A program made the translations under genes and the position numbers. From Flavobacterium sp. (GTDB taxonomy: Bacteria; Bacteroidota; Bacteroidia; Flavobacteriales; Flavobacteriaceae): a stretch of 64,000 bases of DNA. Location: contig NZ_JANXTI010000035.1 in NCBI RefSeq assembly GCF_025352425.1, positions 1-64,000 of the forward strand, read 5' to 3'. The stretch's first letter is position 1. The number at the start of each line of letters is the position of its first letter. Below the pieces are notes generated by a model that saw only the letters and a list, made by a program, of their open reading frames with translations, was not told the DNA's origin and did no database searches. Positions 8,158 through 16,470 of the stretch are shown here, in pieces.

Positions 8158-8568
8158 ATGTATCCAGAACAAATGGTATTACCAATGCGTGCTGAATTAA
8201 CTGCCGCAGGTTTTCAAGATTTATATAATGCAGAAGCAGTAGAAAACGCCATCAAAGCAGAAGGAACAACACTTGTAGTTGTCAATTCGGTGTGTGGTTG
8301 TGCTGCTCGAAACGCCCGCCCGGGAGCAAAAATGAGTTTAGATGGTGCCAAAAAACCTGATCATTTGGTAACGGTTTTTGCCGGTGTTGACAAAGAAGCC
8401 GTTGATGCAGCGCGTCAGCATATGTTTCCTTTCCCTCCATCATCGCCAAGTATGGCTTTGTTCAAAAATGGCGAATTGGTTCATATGTTAGAACGTCACC
8501 ATATTGAGGGCCGACCGGCAGAAATGATTGCTGAAAACCTAAAAGACGCTTACGCGGAATTCTGTTAA
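8158..8568 (+). CDS. BrxA/BrxB family bacilliredoxin
   Basis: A 136-residue protein of the YphP/YqiW family. In Bacillus these proteins remove bacillithiol from S-bacillithiolated proteins after oxidative stress. The redox site is the CGC motif C46-G47-C48 ([14 protein letters not shown]). The conserved [14 protein letters not shown] and HHIEGR segments are present. It is a single-gene unit with its own promoter, followed by a hairpin repeat. Whether this organism makes bacillithiol cannot be decided here. Confidence 0.92.
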   Translation: MYPEQMVLPMRAELTAAGFQDLYNAEAVENAIKAEGTTLVVVNSVCGCAARNARPGAKMSLDGAKKPDHLVTVFAGVDKEAVDAARQHMFPFPPSSPSMALFKNGELVHMLERHHIEGRPAEMIAENLKDAYAEFC

Positions 8569-8599
8569 AAAGTAATAGCAAGAATCAATAATAGATTTT

Positions 8600-8649
8600 A
8601 CCGCAAATTCGCAAATTATAATGGGAAATTAAATTTTCGAATTTGCGGT
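8600..8649. repeat. Palindromic repeat, family B (copy 1)
   Basis: A perfect 12-bp inverted repeat, ACCGCAAATTCG and CGAATTTGCGGT, followed by CCTTTTTT. It may act as the terminator of the bacilliredoxin gene. Copies with the same stem lie at 22916-22963 and 45423-45465. Confidence 0.75.
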
Positions 8650-8722
8650 CCTTTTTTATAAATTTACCCTCAAATTCTTCCACTTAGAATTTACACATAT
8701 TTCTCACTTAAACGTTTATAGC

Positions 8723-9934
8723 ATGCAACTGTATAACACCTTAAGCGCAGAAGAAAGAGCCGAACTTATTGATCAGGCTGGCAAACAACGACTGACGTTG
8801 TCTTTCTATGCGTATGCCAAAATTGAAAACCCTCAACAATTTCGAAACGATTTATTCATTGCTTGGAATGCACTCGATGCGCTTGGCCGAATTTATGTTG
8901 CACATGAAGGAATCAATGCCCAAATGAGTGTCCCTGCTGAAAACTTTGAGACTTTCCGAAACACGTTGGAAGTTTATGATTTTATGAAAAGCATCCGATT
9001 AAATGTGGCTGTTGAACAAGACGACCATTCCTTTTTGAAGCTGACCATAAAAGTACGTGATAAAATTGTAGCCGATGGATTGAACGATGAAACTTTTGAT
9101 GTAACAAATATCGGAATTCATTTAAAAGCCAAAGAATTCAACCAAATTCTAGATGATCCAAATACTATTGTAGTCGATTTCAGGAATCATTACGAAAGCG
9201 AAATTGGCCATTTCAAAGGCGCGATAACTCCGGATGTGGAAACCTTTAGGGAAAGCTTGCCTATTATCAACGAACACCTTAAAAATCACAAAAACGATAA
9301 AAATCTCGTAATGTATTGCACCGGTGGTATTCGTTGCGAAAAAGCTAGTGCGTATTTCAAACATCAGGGTTTTAAAAATGTTTACCAGCTTGAAGGTGGC
9401 ATTATTCAATACGCCAAGCAAATAAAAGAAGAAGGCTTGGAAAGTAAATTCATCGGTAAAAATTTCGTTTTTGACCATCGTCTTGGCGAAAGAATTACGG
9501 ATGATATCGTTTCGCAATGCCATCAATGTGGAAAACCGTGCGATAACCACACCAATTGTGAAAACGAAGGCTGTCATTTATTATTTATTCAATGTGACGA
9601 TTGTAAGGCCGCAATGGAAAACTGCTGTTCGGCCGAATGTCAGGAAATAATCCACATGTCGTTGGTTGATCAGGTGAAATTGCGTCGTGGTGTAAAAAAC
9701 GGGAATATGATTTTCCGAAAAGGGAAATCGGAAAAACTATTGTTCAAGCATTCGGGTGAACTATCTGATAAATCATTGGCTACAGCCGAAAAGTCGAAAA
9801 ACATCCGTCAGAAAATAAAAGTCAAAAAAATTCTCATTGGCAAAGCCGAACATTATTACGCAAAACCACAAGTCGGCCTTTTTATTATCGAAAATCAAGA
9901 GCTGAATATTGGTGATAAAATATTGATTACGTGA
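8723..9934 (+). CDS. trhO: Rhodanese-domain tRNA uridine hydroxylase, C-terminally shortened
   Basis: 403 residues of the TrhO/YceA family. These rhodanese-like proteins install 5-hydroxyuridine at the tRNA wobble position. An N-terminal acylphosphatase-like domain (HEGINAQMSV) is followed by the rhodanese domain with catalytic C199 (MYCTGGIRCEKAS). A Cys-rich zinc-type segment comes next (CHQCGKPCDNHTNCENEGC). The C-terminus begins a beta-barrel like the C-terminal domain of U32 peptidases (IGKAEHYYAKPQVGLF) but stops at TGA 9932 in the middle of it. The frame stays open for another 48 codons. Confidence 0.88.
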   Translation: MQLYNTLSAEERAELIDQAGKQRLTLSFYAYAKIENPQQFRNDLFIAWNALDALGRIYVAHEGINAQMSVPAENFETFRNTLEVYDFMKSIRLNVAVEQDDHSFLKLTIKVRDKIVADGLNDETFDVTNIGIHLKAKEFNQILDDPNTIVVDFRNHYESEIGHFKGAITPDVETFRESLPIINEHLKNHKNDKNLVMYCTGGIRCEKASAYFKHQGFKNVYQLEGGIIQYAKQIKEEGLESKFIGKNFVFDHRLGERITDDIVSQCHQCGKPCDNHTNCENEGCHLLFIQCDDCKAAMENCCSAECQEIIHMSLVDQVKLRRGVKNGNMIFRKGKSEKLLFKHSGELSDKSLATAEKSKNIRQKIKVKKILIGKAEHYYAKPQVGLFIIENQELNIGDKILIT

Positions 9935-10081
9935 CCAACAACAGGAAATCAGGAAATTATTATCGAAAAAATGTTCGTCAACGGAAGCGAAAATAGTGTT
10001 GCTAAAGTCGGTGATAAAATCACTATGAACTTACCTTTCAGAATTCGTTTATCTGATAAACTGTATAAAATTTTATCCTGA
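9935..10081 (+). pseudogene. trhO: Severed C-terminal segment of trhO
   Basis: In the same frame after the TGA at 9932-9934 comes PTTGNQEIIIEKMFVNGSEN, then a VGDKITMNLPF segment, ending KLYKILS before a TGA at 10079. These 48 codons complete the barrel that starts in trhO. The interrupting TGA stands where a conserved Gly (GGA, one base different) would give GPTT, as in U32 C-terminal domains. A nonsense mutation or a base-call error is likely. Confidence 0.75.
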
Positions 10082-10102
10082 AATTTTCGAAATTCAATAG
10101 TT

Positions 10103-10152
10103 AAAATCCAAAATCCAAAAAAATAAAGTGGTTTGGAATTTGGAATTTTTTT
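10103..10152 (+). terminator. Hairpin ending in a T-run after trhO
   Basis: AAATCCAAAATCCAAA pairs with TTTGGAATTTGGAATTT, followed by a T-run. It lies 20 bp past the original trhO stop, consistent with the longer gene being the ancestral unit. Confidence 0.5.
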
Positions 10153-10241
10153 ATTGTAATTTATTTTTTTAAAATACTATCTTTACCAATTAATCGTTTT
10201 ATGAATTATAAGTTGCTCTTTGCAACACTCTATATATAATT

Positions 10242-11594
10242 ATGGCTTGTCAAAGTTGTTCAACAGCTGATGGTAGTGCACCAAAGGGTTGTAAAAATAA
10301 TGGGACTTGCGGCACCGATAGCTGCAATAAATTAACGGTTTTTGATTGGTTGGCCAATATGAGTTTGCCCAATGGAGAAACTGCTTTCGACTGCGTTGAA
10401 GTTCGCTTCAAAAACGGAAGGAAAGAATTTTTTCGCAATACCGAAAAACTCACGCTCAGTATCGGCGATGTTATAGCTACTGAAGCTTCACCCGGACACG
10501 ATGTTGGCATTGTGACACTTACTGGCGAATTGGTAAGGATTCAAATGAAGAAAAAAGGTGTAAATCACACCAGCAGCGAAATCCCAAAAATATACCGAAA
10601 AGCTTCCCAAAAAGACATCGATATCTGGAGCGATTCCCGCGACAAAGAAGAACCAATGAAGGTGAAAGCGCGTGAATTAGCAATTATTCACAAATTGGAA
10701 ATGAAAATTTCCGATATCGAATTTCAAGGCGATGGTTCCAAAGTTACTTTCTATTACACTGCAAACGACAGGGTTGATTTCCGGCTTTTAATAAAAGATT
10801 ATTCTCGTGTATTCAGTACCCGAATTGAGATGAAACAAGTTGGCTTACGACAGGAGGCGTCTCGCCTTGGCGGAATTGGTTCCTGCGGAAGGGAATTATG
10901 CTGTTCGACTTGGTTAACTGATTTCCGCAGCGTAAATACTTCTGCAGCGCGTTACCAACAATTGTCCTTAAATCCACAAAAATTGGCCGGGCAATGCGGT
11001 AAATTAAAATGCTGTTTGAACTATGAATTGGACACTTATCTAGATGCCTTAAAAGGTTTTCCTGATTTTGAAACCAAATTAAAAACAGAAAAAGGCGACG
11101 CCATTTGTCAAAAACAAGATATTTTTAAAGGATTAATGTGGTTTGCTTACATTGATAATTTTGCGAATTGGCACGTTTTAAAGATAGACCAGGTCAAGGA
11201 AATAATCGCTGAAAACAAACAAAACAAAAAAGTAAGTTCTCTTGAAGATTTTGCTATTGAAACGGTTGCTGAACCTGAAAAAGATTTTAATAATGCTATG
11301 GGGCAAGAAAGCCTGACTCGTTTTGACCAACCTAAGAAGAGCAAAAACAAAAACAGGAACAAAAACAAAAATAAGGTTTCAAGTCTACCGGACCCACAGG
11401 CAAACAAGGCGAAGTCAAATCAAAACCAGGCTAAAATTCAGGGTAATGGACAACCTGAGGCAAAGCCGAGCGGAACTAAGCTAAATCCAAATAAAGGACC
11501 AAACCAACAACAAAATCAACCCGAGGCGAAGCTAAACCAGCAACCTGCAGATAAAAAACCAATAATTATAAAGAAGAATGAAAATAAAGAATAG
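10242..11594 (+). CDS. ricT: PSP1-domain protein, RicT/YaaT family
   Basis: A 450-residue homologue of RicT (YaaT), a subunit of the iron-sulfur Ric complex that promotes mRNA maturation in Bacillus. The PSP1 core contains GRELCCSTWL and GKLKCCLNYE, the paired-Cys signature of the family, and the N-terminus is also Cys-rich. After about residue 345 comes a long low-complexity Lys/Asn/Gln/Pro tail, as is common in flavobacterial versions. A -7-like TATCTTTA lies at 10178. The last 17 nt overlap the start of gldH, so the two are translationally linked. Confidence 0.87.
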   Translation: MACQSCSTADGSAPKGCKNNGTCGTDSCNKLTVFDWLANMSLPNGETAFDCVEVRFKNGRKEFFRNTEKLTLSIGDVIATEASPGHDVGIVTLTGELVRIQMKKKGVNHTSSEIPKIYRKASQKDIDIWSDSRDKEEPMKVKARELAIIHKLEMKISDIEFQGDGSKVTFYYTANDRVDFRLLIKDYSRVFSTRIEMKQVGLRQEASRLGGIGSCGRELCCSTWLTDFRSVNTSAARYQQLSLNPQKLAGQCGKLKCCLNYELDTYLDALKGFPDFETKLKTEKGDAICQKQDIFKGLMWFAYIDNFANWHVLKIDQVKEIIAENKQNKKVSSLEDFAIETVAEPEKDFNNAMGQESLTRFDQPKKSKNKNRNKNKNKVSSLPDPQANKAKSNQNQAKIQGNGQPEAKPSGTKLNPNKGPNQQQNQPEAKLNQQPADKKPIIIKKNENKE

Positions 11595-12063
11595 CATCCT
11601 TTTTATTTTAATCCTTCTTATGGCTATTTCTTGTGATAAAAAAAGGGTTTTTGACGAATATAAATCGGTTGGGAAAACTTGGCATAAAGACAGTATCGTG
11701 ACTTTCGAGTTGCCAAAATTGGACCAAAAAAAATTCTTTAATTTGTATGTAAATGTTAGGGATAATGACGATTATCCATTCAATAATTTGTTTCTGATTG
11801 TTTCTTTGGAACAACCCAACCGAAAAGTAACTGTTGACACATTGGAATATCAGATGACGAATCCTGACGGAACCCTTCTTGGAGATGGCTTTTCGGACAT
11901 TAAAGAAAGTAAGCTTTTTTACAAAGGAAAAACAAACTTCACTCAAAAAGGAATTTATAAAATTCACATAAAGCAGGCAACGAGACAAACCGGGAAGATT
12001 GAAGGCGTAACTGCTCTTCCGGGCATTTCTGATGTTGGCTTCAGAATAGAATCTACAGAATAA
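11578..12063 (+). CDS. gldH: GldH gliding motility lipoprotein
   Basis: A 161-residue lipoprotein: a signal peptide with lipobox (AISC, Cys at about 19) and then a compact beta-rich domain with RVFDEYKSVG and WHKDSIVTFELP. This matches GldH, one of the envelope lipoproteins required for flavobacterial gliding. It lies between ricT (17-nt overlap) and a class A PBP (3-nt gap), a gene order I recall from flavobacterial genomes. Its molecular role in the motility and T9SS machinery is not established. Confidence 0.85.
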   Translation: MKIKNSILFILILLMAISCDKKRVFDEYKSVGKTWHKDSIVTFELPKLDQKKFFNLYVNVRDNDDYPFNNLFLIVSLEQPNRKVTVDTLEYQMTNPDGTLLGDGFSDIKESKLFYKGKTNFTQKGIYKIHIKQATRQTGKIEGVTALPGISDVGFRIESTE

Positions 12064-12066
12064 ATT

Positions 12067-14379
12067 ATGGCAAAAAGAAATAAGACTTCGGACAAAGACA
12101 TTAACTATTATAAAAATAAATTTTGGAAGTTGTTTTTTTATGGTCTTGGCGTTATGGCTTTGTTTTTCGCTTTGGCTTCATGGGGATTTTTTGGAAGTAT
12201 GCCTTCTTTTGAAGATTTAGAAAACCCGGAGTCAAATTTGGCTACTGAAATTATTTCTTCTGATGGCATAACACTCGGGAAATTCTACAACGAAAACAGA
12301 ACACCAATCAAATTCGAAGATTTACCGCCCACCCTCGTAAAAGCATTAGTTGCTACAGAAGATGAGCGTTTCTACGAACATTCCGGGATTGATGCCCGAA
12401 GAACTTTTGGAGCTGCTTTAAAATTAGGAGCTAATGGCGGAGCCAGTACATTAACACAGCAATTAGCCAAATTATTATTCCATGGCGAAGGGTCAACATT
12501 TAAACTTTTCAGGGTTATTCAAAAAGTAAAAGAATGGATTATTGCTGTCAAATTGGAACGTCAATATACCAAAAACGAAATTATCGCGATGTATCTCAAC
12601 AAAGCCGATTTTGTAAATACAGCCGTCGGGATTCGTTCCGCTTCCAAAGTGTATTTTGGTAAGGAACCACGCGATTTGACTGTTGACGAAGCGGCAATGT
12701 TTGTCGGAATGCTTAAAAATCCATCTTATTTTAACCCTTTACGCCGCATCGAAAAAGTTCGCTCCAGAAGAAATACAGTTTTGGGCCAAATGGTTAGAAA
12801 TGGTATTTTGGATAAAGCAACCAAAGATAAATTGGCAAGCCAACCAATCGTTTTACACTTTCACCCGGAAAGTCACAAGGAAGGAACGGCTACTTATTTT
12901 AGGGAATTCCTTCGTGAATACATGAAAAATTGGGCAAAAGAAAATAAAAAACCCGACGGGAGTGATTATGATATTTACAGTGACGGCTTAAAGATTTACA
13001 CTACGATAGATTCAAAAATTCAGGAACACGCAGAAGAAGCTGTTCAGGCGCATATGAAAAATCTGCAGAAACAATTCTTTGAAGAGCAAAAAGACAACAA
13101 GAATGCACCTTTCCTGAAAATTACTCCGGAAGAAACCAAAAGAATCATGGACAAAGCCATGAAATCATCCGATCGTTGGAGAATCCTTAAGGAGGATGAC
13201 AAATCAGACGAAGAAATTACGGCTTCGTTTCAAGTGCCAACAAAGATGAAAATATTCTCCTGGAATGGCGAAATCGACACAATAATGAAACCTATTGACT
13301 CCATTCGCTATTACAAACATTTTCTGCAAACCGGAGTAATGTCAATGGAACCCAAAACAGGCCACATCAAGGCTTGGGTTGGAGGAATTGATTATAAATA
13401 TTTTCAATACGATCACGTTGGGCAAGGCGCCCGTCAAGTGGGTTCCACTTTCAAACCTTTTGTTTATGCAACCGCCATCGAACAATTAGGAATGTCGCCA
13501 TGCGATTCGATTATTGATTCGCCATTTACAATTCCGGTTGGAAGACACCATGTTACCGAAGCCTGGACACCAAAAAACTCAGACAACAAGTATCGCGGAA
13601 TGGTCACCCTCAAAAAAGCATTAGCAAATTCCATCAACACCGTTTCCGCAAAACTTATGGATAAAGTTGGGCCCGAAGCAGTTGTTGCCTTAACCAAAAA
13701 ATTAGGCGTAAAGTCAGACATTCCTGTGCAGCCCTCTATCGCGCTGGGCGCTGTTGAAATTACTGTGGAAGATATGGTTGCCGCGTACAGTACATTTGCC
13801 AATCAGGGTGTTTATATCAAACCGCAGTTCATTAGCCGAATTGAAGATAAAAATGGTGTGGTGATTTATGAACCAATTCCTGAAACACATGATGTTTTGA
13901 ATAAGGACATCGCCTATGCTGTTATCAAACTGTTGGAAGGTGTAACCGAAGAAGGTTCCGGTGTTCGGCTTAGAACCCAAGGTGGTGGAAGCGGCGACAA
14001 TCGCTGGACCGGCTATCCGTATATGTTCACTAATCCAATTGCCGGAAAAACAGGAACTTCCCAAAATCAATCCGATGGCTGGTTTATCGGAATGGTGCCA
14101 AACTTAGTCACCGGAGTCTGGGTTGGCTGCGAAGATCGTTCCGCACGTTTCAAAGGAATTACTTATGGCCAGGGCGCGACTGCTGCGCTGCCTATTTGGG
14201 GTTATATGATGAAAAAATGTTATGAAGATAAGGATTTGCTGATTTCAAAAGATCCGTTTGAACGTCCTGAAAATCTTTCCATAAAAGTAGATTGCTGGGC
14301 ACCAAGAAAAGTTGTGGTTGATTCCACGGCGGTTCCAACAGAAGAAGAGGAACAAAACCCGGATGAATTTGGATTGTAA
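12067..14379 (+). CDS. Class A penicillin-binding protein (PBP1A type)
   Basis: A 770-residue bifunctional peptidoglycan synthase. One N-terminal membrane helix (about 21-42) is followed by the GT51 glycosyltransferase with EDERF at 98-102 and GGASTLTQQLAK. The transpeptidase domain has all three active-site motifs: STFK at 460-463, SIN at 522-524 and KTGTS at 661-665. Length and order are complete for PBP1A. It is the last gene of the ricT-gldH unit, and a family A repeat follows. Confidence 0.93.
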   Translation: MAKRNKTSDKDINYYKNKFWKLFFYGLGVMALFFALASWGFFGSMPSFEDLENPESNLATEIISSDGITLGKFYNENRTPIKFEDLPPTLVKALVATEDERFYEHSGIDARRTFGAALKLGANGGASTLTQQLAKLLFHGEGSTFKLFRVIQKVKEWIIAVKLERQYTKNEIIAMYLNKADFVNTAVGIRSASKVYFGKEPRDLTVDEAAMFVGMLKNPSYFNPLRRIEKVRSRRNTVLGQMVRNGILDKATKDKLASQPIVLHFHPESHKEGTATYFREFLREYMKNWAKENKKPDGSDYDIYSDGLKIYTTIDSKIQEHAEEAVQAHMKNLQKQFFEEQKDNKNAPFLKITPEETKRIMDKAMKSSDRWRILKEDDKSDEEITASFQVPTKMKIFSWNGEIDTIMKPIDSIRYYKHFLQTGVMSMEPKTGHIKAWVGGIDYKYFQYDHVGQGARQVGSTFKPFVYATAIEQLGMSPCDSIIDSPFTIPVGRHHVTEAWTPKNSDNKYRGMVTLKKALANSINTVSAKLMDKVGPEAVVALTKKLGVKSDIPVQPSIALGAVEITVEDMVAAYSTFANQGVYIKPQFISRIEDKNGVVIYEPIPETHDVLNKDIAYAVIKLLEGVTEEGSGVRLRTQGGGSGDNRWTGYPYMFTNPIAGKTGTSQNQSDGWFIGMVPNLVTGVWVGCEDRSARFKGITYGQGATAALPIWGYMMKKCYEDKDLLISKDPFERPENLSIKVDCWAPRKVVVDSTAVPTEEEEQNPDEFGL

Positions 14380-14408
14380 AATTTAGGATTTATTCTGAAT
14401 TTATTTCA

Positions 14409-14485
14409 GAAGCTATTCCAGCTTTCCACTCTATCTTTTCCTCGTTAATGAAACGAGAAAAAGGATGTCGTTGCAATCTGGGCTA
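14409..14485. repeat. Dispersed intergenic repeat, family A (copy 2, inverted)
   Basis: Reads GAAGCTATTCCAGCTTTCC, a CTATCTTTT block, a CTCGTTaatgAACGAG stem, AAAAGGATG and CAATCTGGGCTA. This is the reverse orientation of the element at 4116-4199. It fills most of the 128-bp gap between the PBP and scoA. Confidence 0.7.
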
Positions 14486-14507
14486 AAACATAGAATAACG
14501 ACCAACC

Positions 14508-15209
14508 ATGATTAACAAAAAAGTAAATTCCGTTCACGAAGCACTTCAAGGCATTGAAGACAATATGACCATAATGCTTGGCGGCTTTGGTCTTTGCGGA
14601 ATTCCCGAAAACAGTATTGCCGAATTAGTAAAAAAAGAAACCACCGGACTTACTTGCATCTCAAACAATGCCGGTGTAGATGATTTTGGACTTGGATTGC
14701 TTTTGCAAAAAAGACAAATCAAAAAAATGATTTCCTCCTATGTTGGGGAGAATGCCGAATTTGAACGTCAGATGCTTTCCGGAGAATTAGATGTTGAGTT
14801 AACGCCGCAAGGAACATTAGCGGAAAAGTGTCGGGCTGCACAAGCCGGAATTCCTGCTTTCTTCACGCCTGCCGGTTTTGGAACCGAAGTAGCCGAAGGA
14901 AAGGAAAGTCGTGAATTCAACGGAAAAATGCACGTAATGGAATTGGCCTATAAAGCTGATTTTTCTATAGTAAAAGCATGGAAAGGTGACGAAGCCGGAA
15001 ACTTAATCTTTAAAGGAACTGCCCGAAACTTCAACGCCTGCATGGCGGGTGCCGGAAAAATTACGATTGCTGAAGTAGAAGAATTATTACCTGTTGGTTC
15101 ATTAGATCCAAATCAAATACACATTCCCGGAATTTTGGTTCAAAGGATTTTCAAAGGAGAAAAATTTGAAAAAAGAATCGAGCAACGAACCACAAGAAAA
15201 AGAGACTAA
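14508..15209 (+). CDS. scoA: 3-oxoacid CoA-transferase subunit A
   Basis: A 233-residue alpha subunit of the succinyl-CoA:3-ketoacid CoA transferase family, which moves CoA between succinyl-CoA and acetoacetate in ketone-body or amino-acid breakdown. Family features include the [11 protein letters not shown] loop, CISNNAG, and [16 protein letters not shown]. Subunit B follows after 2 nt. Substrate preference is inferred from the family. Confidence 0.93.
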   Translation: MINKKVNSVHEALQGIEDNMTIMLGGFGLCGIPENSIAELVKKETTGLTCISNNAGVDDFGLGLLLQKRQIKKMISSYVGENAEFERQMLSGELDVELTPQGTLAEKCRAAQAGIPAFFTPAGFGTEVAEGKESREFNGKMHVMELAYKADFSIVKAWKGDEAGNLIFKGTARNFNACMAGAGKITIAEVEELLPVGSLDPNQIHIPGILVQRIFKGEKFEKRIEQRTTRKRD

Positions 15210-15211
15210 TC

Positions 15212-15871
15212 ATGGCTTTAGATAAAAATGACATCGCAAAACGAATAGCCAAAGAAGTAAAAGACCGCTATTATGTAAACTTAGGAATCGGAATTCCAAC
15301 CTTGGTGGCGAACTATGTGCGGAACGATATTTCAGTCGAATTCCAAAGCGAAAATGGCGTTCTCGGAATGGGACCATTCCCATACGAAGGTGAAGAAGAT
15401 GCTGATATCATCAACGCCGGAAAACAAACTATCACAACTTTGCCAGGAGCAAGTTTCTTTGATTCGGCTTTTAGTTTCGGGATGATTCGCTCACAAAAAG
15501 TAGATTTAACAATTCTCGGTGCGATGGAAGTTTCCGAAAATGGCGACATTGCCAACTGGAAAATTCCGGGGAAAATGGTAAAAGGAATGGGCGGCGCGAT
15601 GGATTTAGTAGCTTCCGCTGAAAATATAATCGTTGCTATGATGCACGTTAATAAAGCAGGCGAAAGCAAAATCCTGAAAAAATGTACGCTGCCTTTAACC
15701 GGAGTTGGCTGCGTGAAAAAAGTAGTAACGGAATTAGCTGTTTTAGAAATAACGTCAAAAGGTTTCAAACTTTTAGAACGCGCACCTGGCGTTTCTGTAG
15801 AACACATTATAGCTTCGACTGAAGCCGAATTAATTATTGAAGGAGAAATTCCGGAAATGGTTATCGATTAA
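15212..15871 (+). CDS. scoB: 3-oxoacid CoA-transferase subunit B
   Basis: A 219-residue beta subunit of the same heteromeric CoA transferase. The catalytic Glu is E47 in SENGVLGMGP, which forms the glutamyl-CoA intermediate in this family. GIGIPTLVANY and NWKIPGKMVKGMGGAMDL are conserved. The stop overlaps the end of the convergent 129-residue gene by 11 nt. Confidence 0.94.
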   Translation: MALDKNDIAKRIAKEVKDRYYVNLGIGIPTLVANYVRNDISVEFQSENGVLGMGPFPYEGEEDADIINAGKQTITTLPGASFFDSAFSFGMIRSQKVDLTILGAMEVSENGDIANWKIPGKMVKGMGGAMDLVASAENIIVAMMHVNKAGESKILKKCTLPLTGVGCVKKVVTELAVLEITSKGFKLLERAPGVSVEHIIASTEAELIIEGEIPEMVID

Positions 15872-16250
15872 GATAATCCAATAAAACTTCTGAAGCATTC
15901 CCAAAAGTATTCACTTTTTCAGTGATGCTGACCGCTCGTTTTTTATTCAGTTTATATGTCAAATCAAATTTCGTCGTGAACAATATTGCCGACATAAATG
16001 GGTTATTAATATATGTAACCAACTTATTACGAGCAGCATCAATTTCGTTAATTTCAACTACTTCTTCCTGCTGGAATTTATATTTGAGTTCCAATTTTAA
16101 AACGCCATTTTCAATAATTGGTCGAACATATATATTCATCAAATCAGTGTTTCCAATGGTTTTTGCCAAGGTTAGTTTAGCAAAAGTTCCATCGGCTAAA
16201 CTCGCTTTGACATTGTTGTAAAAATCGGTGAAGGTTTCGTTAAACGACAT
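15861..16250 (-). CDS. Stand-alone domain resembling the N-terminus of a class I methyltransferase
   Basis: A 129-residue protein with no signal or membrane segment. LADGTFAKLTLAK, NIYVRPI, LKYKF, AILFTTKFDLTY and NKKRAV recall, from memory, the first domain of a roughly 390-residue Bacteroidota family of SAM-dependent methyltransferases. Here the protein ends where the catalytic domain would begin, and no such domain follows in any frame. It may be a genuine single-domain member or a truncated one. It closes a minus-strand set with the SpmAB-like gene and a 66-residue membrane protein. Confidence 0.55.
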   Translation of the reverse strand: MSFNETFTDFYNNVKASLADGTFAKLTLAKTIGNTDLMNIYVRPIIENGVLKLELKYKFQQEEVVEINEIDAARNKLVTYINNPFMSAILFTTKFDLTYKLNKKRAVSITEKVNTFGNASEVLLDYLNR

Positions 16251-16260
16251 TGAATAATTA

Positions 16261-16461
16261 TTAAAATTTAAAAAATAAAAGAATTCCTAAAATTATTAGT
16301 CCCAATGAAACGTATCCAATTCGCTTGGTACCATTTTGCTCTAAAATTTCTGAAAAAGGAATTTTGAATCTAAAGTAAATCCATTTTAAAAATGCTCCAA
16401 AATATCTTGGAACAAATTCGATTACTACTTCTATTACCAATTCTATTCCTTCACTTGCCAT
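16261..16461 (-). CDS. Small membrane protein of unknown function
   Basis: A 66-residue protein with an amphipathic N-terminal half (IELVIEVVIEFVPRYFGAF) and one clear C-terminal membrane helix (about 48-65). I do not recognise a family. It begins 9 nt after the SpmAB-like gene and ends 10 nt before the next gene on the same strand, so it belongs to that operon. The tight spacing and balanced codon use support a real gene. Confidence 0.6.
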   Translation of the reverse strand: MASEGIELVIEVVIEFVPRYFGAFLKWIYFRFKIPFSEILEQNGTKRIGYVSLGLIILGILLFFKF

Positions 16462-16470
16462 ATCTTTATA

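Noticed and set aside
9149..9577. 142-codon minus-strand open frame inside trhO
   Set aside because: It is antisense to a well-supported gene, its product has no recognisable features, and such shadows are common in AT-rich genes.
9932..9934. TGA in trhO as a selenocysteine codon
   Set aside because: The expected residue is Gly in a structural turn, not a redox Cys. The window shows no selenocysteine genes and no obvious SECIS-like hairpin after the codon.
11147..11407. Minus-strand frame rich in Leu and Phe opposite the ricT tail
   Set aside because: It is the complement of the Lys/Asn repeats in ricT; its hydrophobic look is a by-product.
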